Positions 1 to 6,432 of a DNA stretch of 9,291 bases are shown piece after piece (positions within the stretch are counted from its first letter, which is position 1; each line of letters begins with the position of its first letter). Origin of the DNA: Nitrospira sp. (GTDB lineage: Bacteria > Nitrospirota > Nitrospiria > Nitrospirales > Nitrospiraceae); the NCBI GenBank assembly GCA_024998705.1, contig JACOEF010000020.1:1-9291 (forward strand), read 5' to 3'. The notes beneath the pieces were generated by a model. That model was not told where the DNA came from. It saw only the letters and a program-made list of their open reading frames with translations, and searched no databases. The translations under genes were made by a program, and so were the position numbers.

Positions 1-327
1 CCAGGTCACCAGGAACGTGATGTACCACGGGCTCTCATCAGGCGGCCGAGCTTCGATCTGGACATCCTTCTCGCGCAAATGCTTGACCAACTCCGGATAT
101 TCGGCCGTGTAGGTCCTGATCCGGCTTTGATCCTTCAAAATTGCGCTGATGGGGTTGGCTTTGACAGTCACCTTCATGACCTCACCCTCGTCGAGTTTGG
201 CCATAAAATCGCTGAATATGACTTCATCTTCCGGCGCGTGAGTCGGCACACTGAAGAGGTTGAATAACAAGATCATGAAGAGGCCGACCACGACCCAGAA
301 CAGCAAATTCTTTACGCGTGAATTCAT
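1..327 (-). CDS. ftsH: ATP-dependent zinc metalloprotease FtsH, N-terminal 109 codons (cut by window edge)
   Basis: FtsH is a membrane-anchored AAA+ protease that degrades misfolded membrane proteins and selected regulatory proteins. Only the N-terminus is visible. It starts MNSRVKNLLFWVVVG, with a hydrophobic first transmembrane helix at about residues 7-26. A periplasmic domain of about 70 residues follows (for example EVIFSDFMAKLDEGEV, then TYTAEYPELVKHLREKDV), and the second membrane segment begins near residue 103 (SPWYITFLVTW). This is the family's normal N-terminal layout. The AAA+ module and the HExxH zinc protease site lie beyond base 1. The ATG at 325-327 is preceded by a strong AAGGAG at 334-339 with a 6-base spacer, which fixes the start. 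The gene follows hpt after 88 bases, and tilS-hpt-ftsH is a common bacterial arrangement. Identification rests on the N-terminal pattern plus context. Confidence 0.93.
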   Translation of the reverse strand, partial: MNSRVKNLLFWVVVGLFMILLFNLFSVPTHAPEDEVIFSDFMAKLDEGEVMKVTVKANPISAILKDQSRIRTYTAEYPELVKHLREKDVQIEARPPDESPWYITFLVTW

Positions 328-381
328 CCACCTCTCCTTTGGGGATATTAGGCAGACCGAAAAATTAGCTAACCCTGCAGA

Positions 382-411
382 ATGTTACCATATGTTCCGC
401 AGAGGGAACAA
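382..411 (-). promoter_or_regulatory. Weak candidate promoter for ftsH
   Basis: On the minus strand TTGTTC (406-411) is followed after 18 bases by TAACAT (382-387), preceded by TGG, which would act as an extended -10. Matches to the sigma-70-type consensus are only 3/6 and 4/6. A start near base 375 would leave a leader of roughly 48 bases before the well-placed ftsH ribosome-binding site. The inverted repeat at 393-410 overlaps the -35 element and spacer. This is inference from short motifs, and the promoter consensus of this organism is not known from the window. Confidence 0.2.
393..410. repeat. Perfect 6-base inverted repeat between hpt and ftsH
   Basis: TGTTCC, six unpaired bases, then GGAACA form a perfect inverted repeat 6 bases beyond the hpt stop. 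On the transcribed minus strand it could fold as a 6-bp hairpin with loop CTCTGC. No U-run follows it, so it does not look like a standard intrinsic terminator. It could be a weak pause or RNA-processing element, or an operator for the neighbouring promoter candidate. It may also be chance, since the stem is short. Confidence 0.4.
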
Positions 412-415
412 CCTT

Positions 416-967
416 TCATGCAGACTCCTGCTCCCGTTCCTCACCTTGATCGAGCGCGGCGAGGTACGGCAGATTGCGATACTCCTGTCGATAATCGAGA
501 CCGTAGCCGACGACAAACTTATTCGGGATCTTGAATCCTACATACTCGAGATCCACATCAACCGTTCGACGATCAGGCTTGCTCAGCAGCGTACAGACCT
601 TCAATGACCTGGGCTTTCTCCGGGAGAGCGTCTTCATCAGGTATTGCACCGTGAGGCCGGAATCGACGATATCCTCCACTAGCAGCACATCTTTGCCGGC
701 GATCGGCTCCGTGAGGTCCGACACGAGCTTGACCTTGCCGGAACTCTTCTTGCCTGTGCCATAACTCGTCACCACAATAAACTCCACGCGCATCGGAATC
801 CGGATCGCCCGCGCCAGGTCGGCATAGAAGGCATACGCGCCTTTGAGCACCCCAACCAACACAAGATCTTTTCCGGCGTAATCAGAGGCAATTTGTCGGC
901 CGAGCTCACGGATTCGAGTCCGCATCTGCTCTTGCGTCACGATGGGGCGACCAAAAATGCGTTCCAT
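416..967 (-). CDS. hpt: Hypoxanthine phosphoribosyltransferase
   Basis: This cytoplasmic purine-salvage enzyme converts hypoxanthine (often guanine too) plus PRPP into IMP or GMP. The 183-residue length is normal for the bacterial HPRT family. Visible motifs are the LKG pyrophosphate loop (residues 41-43), the SYG start of the mobile loop (68-70), the PRPP-binding signature VEDIVDSGLT (97-106) with its acidic pair E98/D99, the purine-contacting Lys in SKPDRR (K130), and the C-terminal FVVGYGLDYRQEYRNLPY region (151-168). The last residues (EEREQESA) form a charged tail. The ATG at 965-967 lies 2 bases after the tilS stop. An AAAGGAG inside the 3' end of tilS (978-984) sits about 10 bases upstream, so it is probably co-transcribed and coupled with tilS. 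Assignment is firm; the exact base preference cannot be read from sequence. Confidence 0.96.
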   Translation of the reverse strand: MERIFGRPIVTQEQMRTRIRELGRQIASDYAGKDLVLVGVLKGAYAFYADLARAIRIPMRVEFIVVTSYGTGKKSSGKVKLVSDLTEPIAGKDVLLVEDIVDSGLTVQYLMKTLSRRKPRSLKVCTLLSKPDRRTVDVDLEYVGFKIPNKFVVGYGLDYRQEYRNLPYLAALDQGEEREQESA

Positions 968-969
968 TC

Positions 970-2457
970 CTAGAAAACTCCTTTCCGGCGCAGCGGCTGT
1001 GTGACACGGGCGAGCACAAATCGAGTGGTCGAACGAGTAGCGGCAAACCGAATATCAACCCGCTGCCCGACGATCCAGGCAATGCCGTCACGCGAGAGCA
1101 CCAGTGGTATCCGTTCTCGCACAGACCGACCCAGTTTTGCATCTGTGAAGTAATCTTGCAATTTCTTTCGTCGCCCCGCCATTCCGGTGGGACAAAACCA
1201 ATCCCCTCGGCGCCAGGTCCGGATCGTTAACGGCCAGGACAAGTGTTCGGCATCGAGCAGGGCTATAGCGGTCGATGACTGCTCCAGCAGCGCCAGTCCC
1301 CGCTCCTGGGTTACGGCGCGCAACCGGATCCCCGCTCCCGTCAATCTCCAGGTAACGGTCGAAGGGAACGAGTCGATCGTCACCCCCTCGGCCGAAAATT
1401 CCGCGACAGTCGTGTCAGTGCCTGGGTCACCCGCCGCAGTTTCCGGGGACTCGATGTACAATCTGATCAGATCCTGTTCACACGCCACCGTCACGGATCC
1501 GGTGTTCCAGATCGTTCCCGATTTCTTCGATGCCAGGGAGCTCACCATCGACAGGAGCACATCGCTTCGCGGGGCACCGATCGAGGGAGCAAGCGCGTGT
1601 AGGGCCAGACGGAGCATCCGGCGCTGCAATGCCGGCACCTGTTTGAGCCAGACCGTGCGATCAAGCACGATCGTAGCTGAATCGCGGCTTCGAGTGATCT
1701 GCGTCAAACGGCGCGCCGCCATGGCATCCAGCACCCGATCATCCTCACGAAGAAGATCAGCCTGCCGCGCCAACATCCGGACGGCAGCCGGAGCCAACGA
1801 CTGCATCACCGGGAGCAATTCGTGCCGGACACGATTGCGGAGGTAGATCGATTTGGCGTTGCTGGAATCGGTTCGGTAGGACAATCCCATCGCCTCCAGA
1901 TACGCCAGAATCTCTTGACGTGAACAATTAAGGAGCGGCCTGACGAAGAGGCGTTCCCGGATATGCGGCATGCCGGCCAATCCTCGCAAGCCGGCCCCGC
2001 GTAACATCCGCAAGAGCACGGTTTCAGCCTGATCATCCGCCGTGTGCCCGAGCGCCACACGATCGGCACCGAGTTCAGCAGTCAAGTCACGAAACAACCG
2101 ATACCGAGACTCCCGGGCACGTGCCTGCAAGGAACTCGAATCTCCTGCTCCTCCCCGATCTGTCGTCAGTGGCCTGATGAGACACGGGAGTTGAAGCCGA
2201 CGACAGAGCGCCGCAACGAATGACGCATCCCCGTCGGATTCGGCGCCACGCAGGCCATAGTTGCAGTGAACGACCGTCAGCGAAAGATTCCAGGCCGGCG
2301 CAAGTTGGCAGAGAATGGACAGCAAGGCTACGGAGTCCGGCCCTCCTGATACGGCCACCAGAACCTGCTGCCCCGGATGGAGCAACGTTCGTGCACGAAT
2401 AGCCCGGATGACCTGCTTATGGAGCGGGTGAGGGAGACCTGTCGGAGAACCTCTCAT
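970..2457 (-). CDS. tilS: tRNA(Ile)-lysidine synthetase
   Basis: TilS is an N-type ATP pyrophosphatase. It attaches lysine to C34 of the CAU-anticodon tRNA-Ile, giving lysidine, so that the tRNA reads AUA and is charged with isoleucine. It is essential in most bacteria. The protein has 495 residues and a full-length architecture. The PP-loop SGGPDS is at 37-42, followed by VVHCNYGLRG (62-71), ARESRYRLF (114-122), and the catalytic LGHTADDQAETVLLRMLRG block (136-154). The tRNA-binding TDSSNAKSIYLRNRVRHELLP block spans 196-216. A linker domain follows, and a TilS C-terminal domain at about 412-485 contains RTWRRGDWFCPTGM and KKLQDYFTDAKL. The ATG is 3 bases after the ribF stop and has no clear Shine-Dalgarno, suggesting translational coupling. 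The stop is TAG, 2 bases before hpt. Confidence 0.96.
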   Translation of the reverse strand: MRGSPTGLPHPLHKQVIRAIRARTLLHPGQQVLVAVSGGPDSVALLSILCQLAPAWNLSLTVVHCNYGLRGAESDGDASFVAALCRRLQLPCLIRPLTTDRGGAGDSSSLQARARESRYRLFRDLTAELGADRVALGHTADDQAETVLLRMLRGAGLRGLAGMPHIRERLFVRPLLNCSRQEILAYLEAMGLSYRTDSSNAKSIYLRNRVRHELLPVMQSLAPAAVRMLARQADLLREDDRVLDAMAARRLTQITRSRDSATIVLDRTVWLKQVPALQRRMLRLALHALAPSIGAPRSDVLLSMVSSLASKKSGTIWNTGSVTVACEQDLIRLYIESPETAAGDPGTDTTVAEFSAEGVTIDSFPSTVTWRLTGAGIRLRAVTQERGLALLEQSSTAIALLDAEHLSWPLTIRTWRRGDWFCPTGMAGRRKKLQDYFTDAKLGRSVRERIPLVLSRDGIAWIVGQRVDIRFAATRSTTRFVLARVTQPLRRKGVF

Positions 2458-2460
2458 GGC

Positions 2461-3426
2461 TCATGACCGAGGCAGGAGAGTCGAGAGCGGGTCGGTGATC
2501 ACCACGTCGCGCAAGTGTGCCCGAGCTGCCTCCACATCCAGCGCAATTTGCTGGGTCAGCGCCTCCGCTGAGGAAAAAACACGATCCTCGCGAATAAAGC
2601 TGAGCAGATCCACTCGAATCACTTCTCCATACAATTCGAGCCGCTCATCCAGAATCGAGACTTCCAGGAGCCGCTCGCCGGCGCCGAATGTCGGCCTGGT
2701 TCCGATGTAGACCACGGACTTCAGGCTCGTCCCCTGCCAGCACACCTGTGCCGCGTACACTCCATCCGGCGGAATCACACGCCCCTCCGGAAGCCGAAGA
2801 TTGGCAGTCGGCCAGCCAAGTTCCGTTCCGCGATGGGCACCTGCAATGACGGTCCCCTCGATACTGTAAGGACGCCCCAACAGGCGGAGGGCCTTTTGCA
2901 ACTCCCCCGCTTGGATCAGCTGTCGGATACGTGTGGAACTCACAATCTCGCCGTCAATGGTCACGGGCGCCATCGGATGAACGCGAAAGCCGAGCTGAGC
3001 GCCGAATTCGAGCAGATCCGCAATCCGTCCGGCCCGGCCTTTTCCAAAGGCAAAATGCGCCCCGACATACAACTCCCGTGTGCCGATGCCGTCGCACAAG
3101 ACCTGTTTTGCAAATTCAGCCGGGCTCAGAGCGGCAAACGCCGTGGTGAATTCAAGAAAAACGACTTCATCAATACCCGCGGCTTCGAAACGAGCCAGTT
3201 TTTCCTCCGGCGTGGTCAGAAACATGAGGTTGACCTGCGGAGCCAGGATCTTGACGGGATGTGGATCGAAGGTCAGCACCAACGCCGTGCCGGCCTCGCG
3301 CCGGGCTGTCGCCACGACCTGGTCGAGAAGAGCCCGGTGACCATGATGATGCCCGTCAAAATTTCCGATGGTCACGACCGAATAGGGTCTGGCTGTGGAT
3401 GGGGTGAGACCGTGGGAAATCTTCAT
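2461..3426 (-). CDS. ribF: Bifunctional riboflavin kinase / FAD synthetase
   Basis: RibF phosphorylates riboflavin to FMN and then adenylylates FMN to FAD, supplying flavin cofactors in the cytoplasm. The 321-residue length is standard. The N-terminal FAD-synthetase (nucleotidyltransferase) half shows GNFDGHHHGH (21-30), FDPHP (53-57), VGAHFAFGKGRAG (121-133) and SSTRIR (163-168). The C-terminal riboflavin-kinase half begins at GRPYSIEGTVIAGAHRG (184-200). It carries the PTAN flavin/ATP motif (206-209), GVYA (222-225), GTRPTFG (242-248) and LYGEVIRVDLLSFIRE (265-280). The usual V and L in GNFDGVHLGH are both His here, but the catalytic His pair (27 and 30) is kept. The ATG overlaps the hemB stop by 4 bases (ATGA) with no obvious ribosome-binding site, so translation is probably coupled to hemB. 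Confidence 0.96.
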   Translation of the reverse strand: MKISHGLTPSTARPYSVVTIGNFDGHHHGHRALLDQVVATARREAGTALVLTFDPHPVKILAPQVNLMFLTTPEEKLARFEAAGIDEVVFLEFTTAFAALSPAEFAKQVLCDGIGTRELYVGAHFAFGKGRAGRIADLLEFGAQLGFRVHPMAPVTIDGEIVSSTRIRQLIQAGELQKALRLLGRPYSIEGTVIAGAHRGTELGWPTANLRLPEGRVIPPDGVYAAQVCWQGTSLKSVVYIGTRPTFGAGERLLEVSILDERLELYGEVIRVDLLSFIREDRVFSSAEALTQQIALDVEAARAHLRDVVITDPLSTLLPRS

Positions 3427-4406
3427 ACGGACCGTGACTGCAGAAGCCTGGCAGCCTCTTTGGCAAAATAGGTCAAGATCATCTCGGCGCCTGCTCGCTT
3501 GATCGACAACAGCGACTCCAACATCGCGCGGCGCTCATCGAGCCACCCTGCTTGCGCCGCCGCTTTGATCATGCTGTATTCGCCGCTCACCTGATAGGCG
3601 GCGATCGGCAGCAGCGTCCGCTCGCGCGCCGCGCCGATGATATCCAAATACGGCATGGCCGGCTTCACCATGATGATGTCGGCCCCCTCTTCGATATCCA
3701 GATCGATCTCCCGCAAGGCTTCCCGCTTGTTGGCCGGATCCATCTGATAGGACTGGCGGTCGCCGAACTGCGGGCTGGAATTGGCGGCATCACGGAACGG
3801 CGCGTAAAAACACGAGGCGAACTTAGCCGCGTAAGCCATGATGGGAATCTCGGCAAATCCGGCGCGATCCAATTCATCGCGAATCGCGGCCACGCGGCCG
3901 TCCATCATGTCAGATGGCGCGACCATATCGGCTCCCGCCTGTGCATGGGTCTTCGCCATAGTCCTCAGACAATCCAGCGTTTCGTCGTTGAGAATTTTGC
4001 CGCCCCGAACGATGCCGCAATGGCCATGGCTCGTGTACTCATCGACGCAGACATCGGTGATCAGCACCAGATCCGGCACCTGTGCCTTCACCGCGCGAGT
4101 CGCGCGTTGCACGATTCCGTCCGGGTCGAACCCGGAACTGCCGCGCTCATCCTTCTGATCGGGAATCCCGAAGAGAATCATGGCCGGAATGCCCAGGGAC
4201 TTGACCTCTTGCGCTTCATTGATCAGGAGATCGATGGACAACCGCGACTGTCCCGGCATCGAGGCGATCGGTTCGCGCCGTCCTTGCCCTTCGGTCACGA
4301 ACACCGGATAGATGAAGTCATTCGGTGTCAGGCTCGTTTCTCGAACCATCCGCCGGAGCGGCTCCGTCTCCCGCAGACGACGCAGGCGCTGAATCGGAAA
4401 GGCCAT
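3423..4406 (-). CDS. hemB: Delta-aminolevulinic acid dehydratase (porphobilinogen synthase)
   Basis: HemB condenses two 5-aminolevulinate molecules into porphobilinogen, the second committed step of tetrapyrrole synthesis. The 327-residue protein is full length. The two Schiff-base lysines are clear: K195 in AYAAKFAS and K248 in MVKPAMPYLD. The metal-site segment DVCVDEYTSHGHCG (118-131) has C120, D122 and C130. Zinc enzymes normally have three Cys and magnesium-type enzymes have Ala/Asp/Asp, so this is a mixed form. E233 in REALREIDLD sits 15 residues before K248, as does the allosteric Mg-binding Glu of the E. coli enzyme. The ATG at 4404-4406 follows the CBS gene by 7 bases, with GAGGAAG at 4417-4423 as a well-placed ribosome-binding site. 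Function is firm; metal dependence is open. Confidence 0.97.
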   Translation of the reverse strand: MAFPIQRLRRLRETEPLRRMVRETSLTPNDFIYPVFVTEGQGRREPIASMPGQSRLSIDLLINEAQEVKSLGIPAMILFGIPDQKDERGSSGFDPDGIVQRATRAVKAQVPDLVLITDVCVDEYTSHGHCGIVRGGKILNDETLDCLRTMAKTHAQAGADMVAPSDMMDGRVAAIRDELDRAGFAEIPIMAYAAKFASCFYAPFRDAANSSPQFGDRQSYQMDPANKREALREIDLDIEEGADIIMVKPAMPYLDIIGAARERTLLPIAAYQVSGEYSMIKAAAQAGWLDERRAMLESLLSIKRAGAEMILTYFAKEAARLLQSRSV

Positions 4407-4413
4407 GCTCCGC

Positions 4414-4806
4414 TCACTTCCTCGGCAAATTGGTCAGGAACACCACCAGATCGCGCACCGAAATCATGCCGACCAGCTGCCCGTCTTTCGTGACACCGAG
4501 ATGCCGGAGATGGGTTCGCGCCATCAAGTCGTTCGCATCCAGCAGCGTCTTGTGCTCTTCGATGGTAACGCGCGGCGCGGACATGATCTGCTCGACGGTG
4601 GTCTTGGTCATGTCGGCCCCGGTCGCGACCACCCGCCGCACCATGTCCGTGTCGGTCAGAATACCGATGACATCTTTGCCGTTCGTGACGAACAGACTAC
4701 CGATGTTGCGGTCACGCATGACTCGCCCTGCGGAGCGCACCTCCACGTCACGCTCAACGGTGATGAACTTGTCCTTCGGAACCATAAATGACTTTACTGG
4801 AACCAT
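4414..4806 (-). CDS. Small stand-alone CBS-domain pair protein
   Basis: The 130-residue protein consists almost entirely of two CBS domains (about residues 8-63 and 72-127), enough for one Bateman module. No enzymatic, DNA-binding or membrane domain is attached. Both repeats keep the adenosyl-ligand signature G-x-hydrophobic-T/S-x-x-D: GILTDTDM (48-55, T51/D54) and GMISVRDL (113-120, S116/D119). Ligand binding (AMP, ATP, SAM or similar) is therefore likely from family knowledge, but the specific ligand cannot be read. The start is well supported by AGGGAGGA at 4813-4820, with 7 bases between GGAGG and the ATG. It lies 51 bases after the SUMT-HemD fusion and 7 bases before hemB, embedded in the heme cluster. 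A regulatory role in tetrapyrrole synthesis is inference from position only. Such proteins are often annotated as IMP-dehydrogenase-like, but no catalytic domain is present. Confidence 0.92.
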   Translation of the reverse strand: MVPVKSFMVPKDKFITVERDVEVRSAGRVMRDRNIGSLFVTNGKDVIGILTDTDMVRRVVATGADMTKTTVEQIMSAPRVTIEEHKTLLDANDLMARTHLRHLGVTKDGQLVGMISVRDLVVFLTNLPRK

Positions 4807-4857
4807 GCCATATCCTCCCTGTTAGTAAGAAACATCTTCGTGATCACTGCCATCCGG

Positions 4858-6432
4858 TCAATGGCTCACCGCCGAAGCGGTTCGACCTGCGATCGGGTTT
4901 ACAACAAAATCCACGATGGCGTCCGCAAGCGCTGGAACGGTGTTCTGTCCCGCCATCACATGAACGGTGAGACCCGCTTCGCGGGCAGTCCCCGCAGTAA
5001 TAGGTCCGATGCACGCCACCGTCGTCGCCCCAACCGACCGCACCAAGGCTTCCTTCGTCGGAAACAACTCGACGAAATTCCTCACCGTCGAGGAACTCGT
5101 AAAGGAAATCACATCGATCCCGCCCGTCCGAAGTTGTACCATAAGGCGATCCGTCGCAACCGCAGGTCTGACCGTGCGATACACCGGCACCACGTCCACG
5201 TCCGCCCCCTGCGCACGTAGCTGATCCGGAAGCAGCTCCCGGGCCACCAATGCCCGCGGAATCAACACGCGCGCCCCGCGCATCTGCCGTGCGGCCAACA
5301 TCTCCAGAATCCCCTCTGCTTGAAACTGCTCCGGAATCAGGTCGGCACGTAAGCCATAGGCGGCCAGCGCCTCCGCCGTACGCGGTCCGATGCAACTAAT
5401 GGTGAGGCCGGACAACGCGCGCACATCACGCTGCGTCTCCAGCAGTCTGGTCATGAATGGAGCGACTCCGTTCACGCTGGTGAAGATCAACCAATTGTAG
5501 GTCGTCAGACGAGCCAGAGCCCGATCCAATGGAGCCCTGTCCTCCGGGGGCGCGATCTCGATGGTCGGACATTCCACCGGTTCTCCGCCTTGAGCCGCGA
5601 TCAAATCGGAAAACTCCGCCGCTTGCGGCTTCGGCCGCGTCACGAGGATCCGTTTTCCAAAGAGCGGCCGGCGCTCGAACCAACTGAGTTGCTCCCTGAG
5701 ACGCACCACCTCACCGACCACGATGACCGTGGGCGGTTCCATATGAGCCGCCGCCGCCTTGGCTACAATATCGTCCAAGCTCCCCACCACGGTTCGTTGC
5801 GAGGCACGCGTCCCCCACCGGATCAGCGCAACCGGCGTGGTGCCCTCTTTTCCTTCGGCTTGAAGACATTGAACGACCTTCGGCAGGTTGGTCATCCCCA
5901 TGAGAAAGACCAGGGTACCGTGTACGGTTGCCAGGCGCCGCCATTCAACACCGCTCCGATCTTTCGTGGGGTCTTCGTGTCCGGTCACGAACGTCACGGT
6001 GGACGCCATTGTCCGATGGGTGACCGGAATCCCCGCATACGCCGGCGCCGCGACGGCGGCTGTCACACCTGGTACGACTTCAAATTCCAACCCTGCGGCG
6101 GCCACCGCTTCCGCCTCTTCCCCGCCCCGCCCAAAGACGAACGGATCGCCGCCTTTCAAGCGGACCACGCGTTTCCCGGCCTGCGCATGATCGATCAACA
6201 ACCGATTGATTTCTGCCTGATCGCGATATTGACCTCGACCACGACGACCGACGTACACCCGTTCAGCCTTGGGAGACACATGCTGCAACAGTGCTTCATT
6301 CGCGAGGTAGTCGTACAACACCACATCGGCCTGCTCCAGACATTCCTTGCCGCGTAGCGTCAGCAGCTTGGGATCTCCGGGACCGGCCCCGACGAGATAC
6401 ACTGTACCTGTACGCGTCGTCATACTACTCAC
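4858..6432 (-). CDS. cobA/hemD: Fused uroporphyrinogen-III C-methyltransferase (SUMT) and uroporphyrinogen-III synthase
   Basis: This 524-residue protein joins two enzymes. Residues about 10-250 are SUMT (CobA-type), which uses SAM to methylate uroporphyrinogen III at C2 and C7 to precorrin-2. Motifs are VGAGPGDP (14-21), LKGGDPFVFGRGGEE (92-106), VPGVTAA (120-126), GIPVTHR (134-140), TGHE (150-153) and MGMTNLP (178-184). Residues about 257-513 are HemD, which cyclises hydroxymethylbilane. It shows GKRILVTRP (259-267), FTSVNGV (317-323), IGPRTAEAL (348-356), FTSSSTV (444-450) and IGPITAGTA (475-483). No precorrin-2 dehydrogenase/ferrochelatase domain (the CysG N-terminal half) is present. The fusion makes the product of its C-terminal half and consumes it in its N-terminal half, at the branch between heme and siroheme/cobalamin. 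The chosen start is a GTG overlapping the hemC stop by 4 bases; an ATG three codons later (6421-6423) is an alternative. Confidence 0.95.
   Translation of the reverse strand: MSSMTTRTGTVYLVGAGPGDPKLLTLRGKECLEQADVVLYDYLANEALLQHVSPKAERVYVGRRGRGQYRDQAEINRLLIDHAQAGKRVVRLKGGDPFVFGRGGEEAEAVAAAGLEFEVVPGVTAAVAAPAYAGIPVTHRTMASTVTFVTGHEDPTKDRSGVEWRRLATVHGTLVFLMGMTNLPKVVQCLQAEGKEGTTPVALIRWGTRASQRTVVGSLDDIVAKAAAAHMEPPTVIVVGEVVRLREQLSWFERRPLFGKRILVTRPKPQAAEFSDLIAAQGGEPVECPTIEIAPPEDRAPLDRALARLTTYNWLIFTSVNGVAPFMTRLLETQRDVRALSGLTISCIGPRTAEALAAYGLRADLIPEQFQAEGILEMLAARQMRGARVLIPRALVARELLPDQLRAQGADVDVVPVYRTVRPAVATDRLMVQLRTGGIDVISFTSSSTVRNFVELFPTKEALVRSVGATTVACIGPITAGTAREAGLTVHVMAGQNTVPALADAIVDFVVNPIAGRTASAVSH
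6421..6432 (-). promoter_or_regulatory. Start-codon choice for the SUMT-HemD fusion (GTG versus ATG)
   Basis: The hemC stop TGA (6429-6431) overlaps a GTG (6430-6432), giving a 4-base GTGA junction typical of translational coupling. An in-frame ATG follows three codons later at 6421-6423. The nearest purine-rich ribosome-binding site, AAGGAAA (6446-6452), lies about 14 bases from the GTG and about 23 from the ATG, so the GTG is favoured but not proven. The SUMT homology begins only at about residue 10, so either start gives a complete enzyme. Confidence 0.55.

Noticed and set aside
260..607. 115-codon plus-strand frame across the ftsH-hpt gap
   Set aside because: It overlaps the ftsH N-terminus and hpt in antisense, has no good ribosome-binding site and no recognisable domain. 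Both flanking minus-strand genes are certain.
2250..2275. TilS reading VHCNYGLRG instead of the more familiar HVDHGLR form
   Set aside because: This Asn/Tyr type of the motif occurs in TilS of other bacterial groups, and the PP-loop and catalytic block are intact, so it is ordinary family variation.
3552..4493. 313-codon open frame on the plus strand opposite hemB
   Set aside because: It lies wholly antisense to hemB and the end of the CBS gene, both of which have clear motifs. Its translation has no recognisable domain and looks like the composition-driven shadow of a GC-rich gene.
4840..4847. GTGATCAC palindrome in the gap before the CBS gene
   Set aside because: An 8-base palindrome that does not extend further is expected by chance, and no promoter elements around it are convincing.
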